From: Martinezella rhizogenes
GTDB taxonomy: Bacteria; Pseudomonadota; Alphaproteobacteria; Rhizobiales; Rhizobiaceae
DNA length: 64,000 nt
Assembly (NCBI RefSeq): GCF_000799715.1
Contig: NZ_JUHG01000016.1
Span: 372,001-436,000 of the forward strand
Reading direction: 5' to 3'
Shown here: in pieces, positions 8,204 through 17,643 of the stretch
Numbering within the stretch: position 1 is the first letter of the stretch
How the letters are laid out: every line of letters starts with the position of its first letter
Translations under genes and position numbers: made by a program
The notes under the pieces: model-generated
The model's database searches: none
Seen by the model: only the letters and a program-made list of their open reading frames with translations
What the model was told of the DNA's origin: nothing

Positions 8204-9256
8204 GTGATCGATACCGTCAAGCTTGTCAGTCTGGCCGTTGCCACACCGGACAATATCATCCACCAATCGGAAGCCGCCGAGACCGCAGGTCGCCTGTTTT
8301 CCGACCGGTTCCGCGATTTCAAGCATCTTGCCCGCGTGTTCGAAAGCGCCGGCATCCGCAAGCGCCATGCCGCCCGTCCGCTCGCCTGGTTCGAACAACC
8401 CCACGGCTGGCAGGACCGCATGGAAGCCTATGCCGAAGTCGCAAGTCAGCTCTTCAAGGAGACCACCACCAAGGCGCTGGAACGCGCCGGTCTTCGGGCT
8501 GAAGAGGTCGATTGCATCGTTACCGTATCCTCGACCGGCTTCGCGACGCCGAGCCTGGAGGCGCGGCTCGCCCGCGAAATAGGCTTCCGTTCCGATATCG
8601 AACGCGTACCGGTCTTCGGGCTGGGTTGCGCGGCCGGCGTCTCCGGCCTTGCCATCGCCTCGCGTATGGCGAAGAGCCGCCCAGGCGCCGTCGTGCTCTT
8701 CGTCTCCATCGAACTCTGCTCCCTCGCCTTCCGGCTGGACGAGCTGACGCGGCCGAACATCATCGCCACGGCGCTGTTCGGCGATGGCGCGGCCGCCTGC
8801 ATCCTGCGGACCGGCAAAGAGGGTCTCGCCGAGATCGAATCGACCGGGGAACATCTCTTCCCCGATACGCTCGGCATCATGGGCTGGAAGATCGACGACA
8901 CCGGCTTCGGCATCATCCTGGAACAATCGCTGCCGCCTTTTGCCGAGGCGAACATCAAGCCCGCCGTCGCCGGCATTCTCGAGCGCGCCGGCCTTGATAT
9001 CTCGGATATCGACCGCTTCATCTGCCATCCCGGCGGCACCAAGGTGCTGCAGGCGCTGGAGACGGCCTTCGGCCTCGAACCGGGCTCGCTCGATATCGAG
9101 CGCGAAGTGGTCAGCAGCTATGGCAACATGTCGTCGCCAACAGTCCTCTTCGTGCTGGAGCGCGCCATCCTTGCCGGCCTGCCAAGCCGCTCGGCCATGG
9201 TCGCCATGGGTCCGGGCTTCACCGCAAGCTGCATCACGCTGAAGAGGGTCGCCTGA
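8204..9256 (+). CDS. Type III polyketide synthase (chalcone/stilbene synthase family)
   Basis: A homodimeric ketosynthase that extends an acyl-CoA starter with malonyl-CoA and cyclises the product, giving alkylpyrones or alkylresorcinols in bacteria. Start GTG 8204 has AAGGAG five bases before it; it gives 350 residues, the family's normal length. The catalytic triad can be seen as C142 (FGLGCAAGVSGL), H275 (FICHPGGTK) and N308 (SYGNMSSPTV). The stop overlaps the ATG of the next gene, a methyltransferase-like membrane protein, so both are one unit. The product cannot be predicted, but the lack of plant-type flavonoid genes favours a lipidic pyrone or phenol. Confidence 0.92.
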   Translation: MIDTVKLVSLAVATPDNIIHQSEAAETAGRLFSDRFRDFKHLARVFESAGIRKRHAARPLAWFEQPHGWQDRMEAYAEVASQLFKETTTKALERAGLRAEEVDCIVTVSSTGFATPSLEARLAREIGFRSDIERVPVFGLGCAAGVSGLAIASRMAKSRPGAVVLFVSIELCSLAFRLDELTRPNIIATALFGDGAAACILRTGKEGLAEIESTGEHLFPDTLGIMGWKIDDTGFGIILEQSLPPFAEANIKPAVAGILERAGLDISDIDRFICHPGGTKVLQALETAFGLEPGSLDIEREVVSSYGNMSSPTVLFVLERAILAGLPSRSAMVAMGPGFTASCITLKRVA

Positions 9257-9753
9257 TGCTCTGGCCGTCGATAGCACTTCTGACCTTCGTCACCCTGCAG
9301 CGGCTTGCCGAACTGATCCTTGCCCGGCGCAACACCGCGGCCCTTCTCGCACAAGGCGGCCGGGAGATCGCGCCGGGGCACTATCCCTATATGGTGGCGA
9401 TGCATGCCGCCTGGCTCGTCAGCCTGTGGCTTCTCGCCACCGGGCGGCCGGTCGTCGCCGTCTGGTTCGTCATCTTCATGGTGTTGCAGGGCTTGCGCGT
9501 CTGGGTGCTGGCAACGCTGAAGGGTCGCTGGACCACCCGGATCATCATATTGCCGGGAGCACCTCTGGTGGAAAGCGGACCCTACTGCTTTCTCAGCCAC
9601 CCGAACTATGCGGTGGTGGTCGGCGAGATCGCCGTATTGCCGCTTGCCTTCGGCCTGCCACTCCATGCCGTCGTCTTCTCGCTGCTCAACGCCGCCATCC
9701 TGACGATACGCATTCGCGCCGAGAATGCGGCTCTGGATCAGGCCATGGCGTGA
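9256..9753 (+). CDS. Isoprenylcysteine carboxyl methyltransferase-like membrane protein
   Basis: A 165-residue integral membrane protein of the ICMT family. Four to five hydrophobic segments are visible. The C-terminal SAM/substrate region reads VESGPYCFLSHPNYAVVVGEI, the family's hallmark HPNY motif. In Bacillus (BpsB) and Streptomyces (SrsB) proteins of this family methylate the products of the neighbouring type III polyketide synthase. The one-base TGATG overlap with the synthase gene supports the same role here. Methylation of the product's hydroxyl is therefore an inference from family and context. Confidence 0.85.
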   Translation: MLWPSIALLTFVTLQRLAELILARRNTAALLAQGGREIAPGHYPYMVAMHAAWLVSLWLLATGRPVVAVWFVIFMVLQGLRVWVLATLKGRWTTRIIILPGAPLVESGPYCFLSHPNYAVVVGEIAVLPLAFGLPLHAVVFSLLNAAILTIRIRAENAALDQAMA

Positions 9754-9810
9754 CCGCATTTTTCATTTGCACCGCAGCATTTTGGCAGGCATTTTCGGTG
9801 CTTGAAGCAT

Positions 9811-9850
9811 GATCCCGGAAGGGGCTGAGCGTCTTTCGGGATCGGGCGCA
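9811..9850. repeat. Rhizobial intergenic palindromic element (degenerate copy)
   Basis: GATCCCGGAAG (9811-9821) pairs with CTTTCGGGATC (9833-9843) with one mismatch. The 18-base block at 9833-9850 recurs at 51947-51964 with two differences (CTTTCGGGATC-N2-GCGCA). The preceding GCATGATCCCG is typical of short mosaic repeats scattered between genes in Rhizobiaceae. It fills most of the gap between the methyltransferase and the flavoprotein genes. Confidence 0.55.
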
Positions 9851-9880
9851 GAAAAACAAGCATGCGGATAGCAGGGGATC

Positions 9881-11128
9881 ATGACAAAAGACGCAATCGT
9901 GCTCGGCGCGGGCATTGTCGGCGTATCGACAGCCATCCACCTCCAGCGGCGCGGACGCCAGGTCACCCTCGTCGACCGCAAACCGCCCGGTCAGGAAACC
10001 TCCTTCGGCAATGCCGGCCTGATCCAGCGCGAGGGCGTCGTTCCCTACGGCTTTCCGCAGCAATTCGGCCTGCTGCTGCGCTATGCCTTCAACAATCGCG
10101 TCGACGCGCATTATCACCTCAAGGCGCTGCCGGCGCAGATCGCCTTCCTCGCCCGCTACTGGTGGAACTCCAATACCAAGCGCCATGAGATGATCTCGCG
10201 CGCCTATGCGCCGCTGATCGCCCATTCGATCAGTGAGCATAACGACCTCATCGAAGCTTCCCATGCCGGAGAACTGATCCGCAAGGACGGCTGGATCGAG
10301 CTTTATCGCTCGAACGAGAAACGCGATGCGGAATTCGCCGAGGCCGAGCGTCTCAATCGTGAATTCGGCATCGCCTCCGACGCTCTGACCGGCGCCGACG
10401 TCGCAACATCGGAACCGCATCTCAAGGACCGTTTCGCGGGCGCCCTGCGCTGGCGCGATCCGTGGTCGGTGCTCGACCCGCACGGCTTGACCGCCGCATA
10501 TCGCAGCTATTTCGAAAGCATCGGCGGCCGCGTGACGACTGGCGACGCCGTCTCGCTCGGCCTGTCCGGCTCAAGCTGGAAAATGGTGACGGCGGAGGGC
10601 TCGATCGAAGCCGAGGATGTCGTCGTTGCGCTCGGCCCCTGGGCGGACCAGGTGACGAAGCGTTTTGGCTACGCCTTCCCGCTCGGCGTCAAGCGCGGCT
10701 ATCACATGCATTACGCCGTCGAGGGCAATGCCATCCTTAACAACTGGATACTGGATGCGGAGCGCGGCTACCTGATGGCGCCAATGAGCCGGGGTATCCG
10801 GTTGACGACCGGAGCCGAATTTGCGCTGCGCGACGCGCCGAAGACGCCGGTGCAGCTCGACCGTGCCGAAGCCGTCGCCCGAACCGTCTTTCCGCTTGGC
10901 GAGCGGCTCGATCCGGAACCCTGGATGGGCGCCCGCCCCTGCACGCCGGACATGATGCCGATCATCGGCAAGGCGCCACGTCACAATGGCCTGTGGTTCG
11001 CCTTCGGCCATGCCCATCACGGCCTGACGCTCGGGCCGGTGACTGGCCGCGTGCTTGCCGAGCTGATCACCGGCGAGACGCCTTTCATCGATATTTCGGC
11101 CTATGCGCCGGATCGCTTCGCGCCCTGA
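9881..11128 (+). CDS. FAD-dependent oxidoreductase, DadA-like (D-amino-acid dehydrogenase family)
   Basis: A 415-residue flavoprotein of the DAO fold. The FAD dinucleotide-binding motif is at the N-terminus (AIVLGAGIVGVSTAIHLQRRG) followed by VTLVDRKPPGQETSFGNAG. The C-terminal FAD contact reads WFAFGHAHHGLTLGPVTGRV. ARPCTPDMMPIIGKAP (about 345-360) is the conserved substrate-side stretch of DadA-type enzymes. Such enzymes deaminate D-amino acids oxidatively and pass electrons to the respiratory chain. It stands alone, without an alanine racemase gene, so the natural substrate is open. Confidence 0.85.
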   Translation: MTKDAIVLGAGIVGVSTAIHLQRRGRQVTLVDRKPPGQETSFGNAGLIQREGVVPYGFPQQFGLLLRYAFNNRVDAHYHLKALPAQIAFLARYWWNSNTKRHEMISRAYAPLIAHSISEHNDLIEASHAGELIRKDGWIELYRSNEKRDAEFAEAERLNREFGIASDALTGADVATSEPHLKDRFAGALRWRDPWSVLDPHGLTAAYRSYFESIGGRVTTGDAVSLGLSGSSWKMVTAEGSIEAEDVVVALGPWADQVTKRFGYAFPLGVKRGYHMHYAVEGNAILNNWILDAERGYLMAPMSRGIRLTTGAEFALRDAPKTPVQLDRAEAVARTVFPLGERLDPEPWMGARPCTPDMMPIIGKAPRHNGLWFAFGHAHHGLTLGPVTGRVLAELITGETPFIDISAYAPDRFAP

Positions 11129-11140
11129 TATTGCAAGGCT

Positions 11141-11668
11141 TCAGCGGATCGCGGCGAGGCCCTTGAGCGCAGCCTCGACAATGCCATCGATCGTATCGTC
11201 GATATTGACCGTGACGACGCCGGGCTCGCCTGTCGGCACTTCCAGCGTCTGGAACTGGCTCTCCAGCAGCGATGCCGGCATGAAATGGCCCTTGCGCTCG
11301 CCCATGCGCTTGGCCAGTAGCTCCTTCGAGCCGTCGAGATAGATGAAATAGAGGTGCCCGGCGGCGGCGGTTCGCAGTCGCGCGCGATAGACACGTTTCA
11401 ATGCCGAGCAGGTAACGGCGATGCCTTCGCCTTTTGCAAGACTTGCCGAGATCTGCTGACCGATAACATCGAGCCAGGGCCAGCGGTCCTCGTCCGTCAG
11501 CGGGATGCCCTTGCTCATCTTCTCGACATTGGCCGCGGGATGCAGGGCGTCACCCTCGACGTAATGAATATTCAACCGGGCCGCCATCTTCTCGCCGATC
11601 GAGGATTTACCGCTGCCGCTGACGCCCATGACGATGATGGCGAGGGAAGTTTCTGGATTATCGCTCAT
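11141..11668 (-). CDS. gntK: Gluconokinase, GntK-type
   Basis: It phosphorylates gluconate to 6-phosphogluconate, which feeds the Entner-Doudoroff route encoded 40 kb away at edd. The protein has 175 residues, the normal size of thermoresistant gluconokinases. The P-loop is GVSGSGKS (15-22). EGDALHPAANVEKMSKGIPLTDEDRWPWL is the gluconate-binding signature (about 37-65), followed by CSALKRVYRARLR. The ATG at 11668 fits the family start; an upstream extension to 11737 adds a sequence unlike the family. No gluconate transporter is adjacent. Confidence 0.93.
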   Translation of the reverse strand: MSDNPETSLAIIVMGVSGSGKSSIGEKMAARLNIHYVEGDALHPAANVEKMSKGIPLTDEDRWPWLDVIGQQISASLAKGEGIAVTCSALKRVYRARLRTAAAGHLYFIYLDGSKELLAKRMGERKGHFMPASLLESQFQTLEVPTGEPGVVTVNIDDTIDGIVEAALKGLAAIR

Positions 11669-11743
11669 TGAATTCGCCCTGACTGAGTAGACATGAAGCA
11701 GGCGCGCCCGGCCCCGCCGGACATGCCCGATTCGCAACTTGGA

Positions 11744-12693
<950 letters not shown>

Positions 12694-12697
<4 letters not shown>

Positions 12698-13710
12698 GCG
12701 GCACCTCCTGCTGTTTGCGTGGCGACAAGACCTGGATGACCGAGCGGTTTGCCGTGTTCCAGCGGATAGTTGCAGAGCGTCACGCCCAGTTCGACGCCCT
12801 GGCGCTTGACGCCGCGATCGCAATCGGGCGTCGCAAACGAACAGCGGGGGGCGAAAAGACAGCCCGTGGGGCGGTCATGCTGACCGGGCACGACACCGGC
12901 GATCGACGGCAGGCGCTGGCCGACGATGGCACGCTCCGGCAGAGCCGAAAGGAGTGCCGCCGTATAGGGATGATGCGGATCACGGAACAGCGCCTTGACC
13001 GGCTGCTCCTCGACCTTCTGGCCGGCATATTGCACCTGCACGCGCTCGGCGGTCTCGGCCACCACGCCCATGTCATGGGTGATCAGCACCAGCGCCATGC
13101 CCTGCTCTTGCTGTAGGCGCACGAGCAGATCGAGGATCTGCGCCTGGATGGTCACGTCGAGTGCTGTGGTCGGCTCGTCGGCGATCAGGAGCTTCGGATT
13201 GCAGGCAAGCGCCATGGCGATCATGACGCGCTGGCTCATCCCGCCCGACATCTGGTGCGGGAAGTTCGACAGGCGATCTTCCGGCGCCGGGATGCCGACG
13301 AGATTCAGAAGCTCGATCGAGCGCTCGCGGCGTGCCTTGCGATCAAGACCCATGTGGATGCGCAGGGTCTCGCCAAGCTGGAAGCCGACCGTGAAGCACG
13401 GATTGAGGCTCGACATCGGCTCCTGGAAGATCATCGCCATGTCCTTGCCGACGATCTTGCGGCGCTGCCGCGAGGAGATGCCGCGCAGATCCTTGCCGTC
13501 GAACATCATGCGGTCGGCGGTGATCTTCGCCGTCCAGGGCAGCAGCCCCATCAGCGCCAGCATGGACACGGACTTACCGGAGCCGGATTCGCCGACGATC
13601 GAGAGGATTTCCCCCTTGTCGCAGGTGAGCGAGACACCGTCCACCGCCCGGAACAAGCCGGACGCGGTCTGGAATTCGACGGTGAGATTTTGAATATCGA
13701 GAAGTGCCAT
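12694..13710 (-). CDS. dppD: Dipeptide ABC transporter ATPase DppD
   Basis: First ATPase of the peptide importer, 338 residues. Walker A is GESGSGKS, the signature MSGGMSQRVMIAMALACNPK, Walker B LLIADEPTTALD. The C-terminal extension has DRPTGCLFAPRCSFATPDCD, the Cys-rich stretch of the Opp/Dpp group. Start ATG 13710 shares its last base with the dppC stop (TAATG). Together with DppF it should power uptake of di- and tripeptides; rhizobial Dpp systems also import delta-aminolevulinate. Confidence 0.93.
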
Positions 13711-14603
13711 TACGACCTCTTCAGCTTCGGGTCGAAGGCATCGCGCAGGCCGTCGCCCATCAAATTGATGGCGAGAACCGTGATCAGGATGCAGAGACCG
13801 GGAAAAGTGACCAGCCAGGGGTTGCTCTGGAAGAATTCGCGCGAATCCGCCAGCATCGTGCCCCATTCCGGCGTCGGCGGCTGCGCGCCTTGGCCGAGAA
13901 AGCCGAGGGCGGCGGCGTCGAGGATCGCGGAGGAGAAGGCAAGCGTCGCCTGCACGATCAGCGGCCCGAGACAGTTCGGCAGAATGGTCTTGAACATCAG
14001 ACGCAGCGGACCGGCACCGGAAACGCGCGAGGCGATGACATACTCCTTGTCGCGCTCGGCCATGACCGAGGCGCGCGTCAGGCGGACGAAGTGCGGCTGG
14101 TTGACGATCGAGATCGCGATCATCGCGTTGGTCAGGCCCGGCCCCAGGATCGCCACCAGCACGAGGGCGAGCAGCAATGAGGGGATGGCAAGGATGATGT
14201 CCATGACGCGCATGATGATCGTATCGGTGCGGCCGCGAACATAACCGGCGACGAGGCCGATCAGGATGCCGGCGATCGCCGAAAGCGAGGCGACCACGAG
14301 GCCGATGAACAGCGAGAACCGCGTGCCATAGATCAGGCGCGAGAGAAGATCGCGGCCATTGGCGTCGGTGCCGAGAAGGAAGCTGCTATTGCTGCCTTCG
14401 GACCAGAATGGCGGCAGGCGCTGCATGGCGCTGCCATAGGCGGCGTCCGGGTCATGCGGGGCGACGATGCCGGCGAAGATCGCCAGGAACAGGACGAAGA
14501 GAAAGATCGCCAGTCCGATGACGGCGCCTTTGTTTCGCGAGAAATAATACCAGAACTCCGCAAGAGCGGAGGGGCGGTCGGACTTGACACTAACCGTGCT
14601 CAT
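13710..14603 (-). CDS. dppC: Dipeptide ABC transporter permease DppC
   Basis: An inner-membrane permease of 297 residues with one N-terminal helix (GAVIGLAIFLFVLFLAIFAG), the OppC-type N-terminal domain and a BPD_transp_1 core. The EAA-type loop that contacts the ATPases is around ASRVSGAGPLRLMFKTILPN. The C-terminal DGLRDAFDPKLKRS is typical of OppC/DppC proteins. It lies between dppB (9-bp gap) and dppD (1-bp overlap). Confidence 0.93.
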   Translation of the reverse strand: MSTVSVKSDRPSALAEFWYYFSRNKGAVIGLAIFLFVLFLAIFAGIVAPHDPDAAYGSAMQRLPPFWSEGSNSSFLLGTDANGRDLLSRLIYGTRFSLFIGLVVASLSAIAGILIGLVAGYVRGRTDTIIMRVMDIILAIPSLLLALVLVAILGPGLTNAMIAISIVNQPHFVRLTRASVMAERDKEYVIASRVSGAGPLRLMFKTILPNCLGPLIVQATLAFSSAILDAAALGFLGQGAQPPTPEWGTMLADSREFFQSNPWLVTFPGLCILITVLAINLMGDGLRDAFDPKLKRS

Positions 14604-14612
14604 GGGCCGCTC

Positions 14613-15617
14613 CTAGTGACGAATACGTGGATTGATGAAGCCGTAGAGCAGATCAACGGCAAGATTGACGAGCATGACGATGCCCGCGATCAACAGCAGG
14701 CCGCCCTGCACCACGGGATAGTCGCGCTTGAAGACGGCATCGATCATCCACTTGCCGATGCCCGGCCAGGAAAAGATGCTTTCCGTCAGGATCGCGCCGC
14801 CGAGCAGCACGCCAACCTGCAGGCCAATGGTGGTGACGACGGGGATCATGGCATTGCGCAGCGCATGCACGGAGACGACGCGCAGCGGAGAGAGGCCCTT
14901 GGAACGCGCCGTGCGGACATAATCCTCGCCCAGCACTTCCAGCATGGCCGAGCGGGTCTGCCGCGCGATGACGGCGAGCGGAATGGTGCCGAGCACGATC
15001 GTCGGCAGGATCAGCGAGTTGAGCGCCGAGGCGAAGGCGCCCTTCTGACCGGACAGGAGACTGTCGATCAGCATGAAACCGGTGATCGGCTTGAAGAAAT
15101 AGATGAGGCCGATGCGGCCCGAAACCGGCGTCCAGTGCAGATAGCCGTTGAAGACGATGATCAGCAGCAGGCCCCACCAGAAGATCGGCATGGAATAGCC
15201 GATAAGAGCCACGCCCATGACGCTCTGGTCGAACCATGTGCCGCGCTTGACGGCGGCGAAAACGCCGGCCGGAATGCCAAGACAGATCGCCAGGATCATG
15301 GCACAGATCGACAGTTCGAGCGTTGCCGGGAAGAAGGTGAAAAAGTCGGTCAGCACATCGCGCTTGGTGGTGATCGAGCTGCCGAGATCGCCGTGCAGCG
15401 CTTTCCAGATGTAATTGCCGTATTGGACGACCATCGGGCGGTCGTAGCCTAGATCATGGGAGATCTGGGCATGGCGCTCCGGCGACATGACGCGCTCGCC
15501 CGACAGCAACATGATAGGATCGCCCGGAAGCAGGCGGATGAAGGAGAAGGCGACGATCGATACGCCGAGGAATGTCGGAATCAGCACGGCAAGGCGGCTG
15601 AAAAAAAATCGCAACAT
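14613..15617 (-). CDS. dppB: Dipeptide ABC transporter permease DppB
   Basis: An inner-membrane permease of 334 residues. The N-terminus MLRFFFSRLAVLIPTFLGVS is characteristic of DppB/OppB proteins, and the motif LPGDPIMLLSGERV follows. The cytoplasmic EAA loop lies near ARSKGLSPLRVVSVHALRNAMIP. It pairs with DppC to form the transmembrane channel. A strong stem-loop separates it from dppA upstream. Confidence 0.93.
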   Translation of the reverse strand: MLRFFFSRLAVLIPTFLGVSIVAFSFIRLLPGDPIMLLSGERVMSPERHAQISHDLGYDRPMVVQYGNYIWKALHGDLGSSITTKRDVLTDFFTFFPATLELSICAMILAICLGIPAGVFAAVKRGTWFDQSVMGVALIGYSMPIFWWGLLLIIVFNGYLHWTPVSGRIGLIYFFKPITGFMLIDSLLSGQKGAFASALNSLILPTIVLGTIPLAVIARQTRSAMLEVLGEDYVRTARSKGLSPLRVVSVHALRNAMIPVVTTIGLQVGVLLGGAILTESIFSWPGIGKWMIDAVFKRDYPVVQGGLLLIAGIVMLVNLAVDLLYGFINPRIRH

Positions 15618-15636
15618 GACAGGTGTCCAAATTTTT

Positions 15637-15666
15637 CCGGCGGTCAGACAGAAGCCTGACCGCCGG
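15637..15666 (-). other. Stem-loop between dppA and dppB
   Basis: CCGGCGGTCAG (15637-15647) and CTGACCGCCGG (15656-15666) form a perfect 11-bp GC-rich stem with an 8-base loop. In the direction of dpp transcription it is followed by A-rich sequence, not U-rich, so it is not a classical terminator. Such hairpins after binding-protein genes usually protect the upstream message from 3' decay, raising binding-protein yield over permease yield. Confidence 0.6.
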
Positions 15667-15705
15667 ATCGCCCGATACTAGCCGGGCATTCTCACAGATT
15701 TTTGG

Positions 15706-17301
15706 TTATTCGGCGATATCGACGCCATCGAAGCGGTGAATGCCGAGCGGGTCCTGGAAGTAGCCAGTAACATTCTTCGTCATCGGCATGAAGACTTCGG
15801 AATGATCGATCGTCATCCACGGCGCTTCGCGCTTGAAGACGACCTGCGCCTCTTCATAGAGCTTGGTGCGCTCCTTGACGTCGGCCGTCTGCTTGGCCTT
15901 CTTCACCAGATCGTCGAATTCCTTGTTGCACCACTGGGCGCGGTTATTGCCGCCGACGGCATCGCAGCCGAGCAGCGTGTCAAGGAAGTTGTCCGGGTCG
16001 CCGTTGTCGCCGGTCCAGCCGAGGATGGCCGCGCCATCGCGGTCCTTGGCGGAAGAGAGCTTCAGGTATTGAGCCCAGTCATAGGTGACGATCTCGACCT
16101 TGACGCCGATCTTGGCGAGGTCCGCCTGCATCAGTTCGGCGGCGCGGCGCGCATTCAGCATGTAGGGCCGCGACACTGGCATCGCCCAGATCTTGAAGCT
16201 GAGATCCTTGACGCCGGCCTTTTCAAGCAGCTTCTTGGCTTCATCGGGGCTGTAGGCGTCGTCCTTGACGTCCTTGTTATAGGACCACATGGTCGGCGGG
16301 ATCGGGTTGGTCGCAACCGTGGCCGAACCCTGGAAGACGGCGTCGACGATCGCCTGCTTGTTGACGGCCATATTGATCGCCTTACGCACTTCGACCTTGT
16401 CGAACGGCGCGACCAGCGTGTTGTAGGCAAGGTAGGAGACGTTCAGGCCGGCCTGTTCGAGAACCTTGAGGTTCGGATCGGCCTTCAGATCCTTGACGTC
16501 GGCGGCGTTCGGATAGGGCATGATGTTGCATTCGCCGGACTTCAGCTTCTGCGCACGAACGGAAGCATCCGGCGTGATCGCGAAGACGAGATCGTCGATC
16601 TTTTCCTTGCCCTTGTAATAGGTTTCGTTCGCCTTGTAGCGAATGACCGCATCCGGCTGATAGGCGACAAAGGTGAACGGGCCAGTGCCGAGCGGCTGCT
16701 GGTTCATCTGCTCCATCTTGCCGTCGGCCTGCAACTTGTCGGCATATTCCTTCGACAGGATCGAACCGAAGTCCATGGCAAGGTCGGCAAGGAAGGGAGC
16801 TTCCGGACGGTTCAGTACGAATTTGACGGTGAGGTCATCGACCTTGTCGATCGACTTGATGAGCTTGGGGAAGCCCATGCCGTCAGCATATTCATAAGTG
16901 CCGCCCGCGACATACTTCGCCCAGGGGCTGCCTTCCTTGATCTGACGATCGATGGAGAAAATGACGTCGTCGGCAGTGAGATCACGCGTCGGTGTGAAGA
17001 AATCGGTCACCTGGAACTTCACGCCCTTGCGCAGCTTGAAGGTGTATTCCTTGCCATCCGGGGAAACGGTCCAGCTTTCGGCGAGGCCGGGCTCAATTTC
17101 CGTGCTGCCGTGCTTGAACTCGACCAGACGATTATAGACCGCGCGCGACGAAGCATCGAAAGTATTGCCACCGGTATAAATCCCCGGATCGAAACCCTCC
17201 GGCGAACTTTCCGAGCAATAGACAAGCGTTTTCGACCAAGCGGACGTCGCCATGACCGAAGCCAAGGCTGTCACTGCCAGAAGGACAGACATCTTTTTCA
17301 T
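15706..17301 (-). CDS. dppA: Periplasmic dipeptide-binding protein DppA
   Basis: The solute receptor of the peptide importer, 531 residues, with signal peptide MKKMSVLLAVTALASVMA (cleavage near AWSKT). The mature start KTLVYCSESSPEGFDPG and later RPEAPFLADLAMDFGSILS, ITPDASVRAQKLKSGEC and GWTGDNGDPDNFLDTLLGC are close to E. coli DppA, so this is DppA rather than a nickel or oligopeptide receptor. Start ATG 17301 gives the proper signal peptide. First gene of dppABCDF. The 342-bp region upstream to rirA carries its promoter and a palindrome. Confidence 0.95.
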   Translation of the reverse strand: MKKMSVLLAVTALASVMATSAWSKTLVYCSESSPEGFDPGIYTGGNTFDASSRAVYNRLVEFKHGSTEIEPGLAESWTVSPDGKEYTFKLRKGVKFQVTDFFTPTRDLTADDVIFSIDRQIKEGSPWAKYVAGGTYEYADGMGFPKLIKSIDKVDDLTVKFVLNRPEAPFLADLAMDFGSILSKEYADKLQADGKMEQMNQQPLGTGPFTFVAYQPDAVIRYKANETYYKGKEKIDDLVFAITPDASVRAQKLKSGECNIMPYPNAADVKDLKADPNLKVLEQAGLNVSYLAYNTLVAPFDKVEVRKAINMAVNKQAIVDAVFQGSATVATNPIPPTMWSYNKDVKDDAYSPDEAKKLLEKAGVKDLSFKIWAMPVSRPYMLNARRAAELMQADLAKIGVKVEIVTYDWAQYLKLSSAKDRDGAAILGWTGDNGDPDNFLDTLLGCDAVGGNNRAQWCNKEFDDLVKKAKQTADVKERTKLYEEAQVVFKREAPWMTIDHSEVFMPMTKNVTGYFQDPLGIHRFDGVDIAE

Positions 17302-17411
17302 GATAACGTTTCCCAGGTTTGTTATTCTTTTGAAGCCGTGGAGCCTCAAAGGTTCCGATCCGGATCGGCGCCGATGGAACTTTATTTTAAGTTTGAAAGC
17401 AACAAGCGCCG

Positions 17412-17451
17412 CCTAAAATTTTTCCAAATTATGGAGTTTGGAAATTTTAGG
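17412..17451. promoter_or_regulatory. Large AT-rich palindrome upstream of dppA
   Basis: Arms 17412-17428 and 17437-17451 are complementary over 15 bp except for a two-base bulge, and enclose an 8-base loop. The inner halves are TTCCAAA and TTTGGAA, the same heptamers that form the palindrome before rirA, but in the reverse arrangement. It lies about 110 bp before the dppA start. The rest of the 17302-17643 gap is AT-rich dpp promoter region plus the rirA terminator; I see no gene in it. Confidence 0.45.
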
Positions 17452-17577
17452 ATAAAAAAACCATTGAATTGGTAATAATCTAGCATTTTTTTGCGCTGAT
17501 TTAGCGAATCACGAACAATTTGACGTGTTCTTCTTACGGAACGTTGACAGCTTCTTGCCTCTTTACACGGCAACTCA

Positions 17578-17612
17578 AACAAAAAACCGCGGCAGCCTTG
17601 GACAACCGCGGA
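17578..17612 (-). terminator. Rho-independent terminator of rirA
   Basis: Read on the minus strand, CCGCGG (17611-17606), a 13-base loop and CCGCGG (17592-17587) are followed directly by six T residues (17586-17581). It lies 32 bp beyond the rirA stop and separates rirA from dppA. Confidence 0.75.
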
Positions 17613-17643
17613 TGGAAGACATGGACAATTCGAAAACAGTCGA

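Noticed and set aside
15736..17475. 579-codon plus-strand frame opposite dppA
   Set aside because: Mirror frame of a confident DppA gene; no ribosome site or family resemblance.
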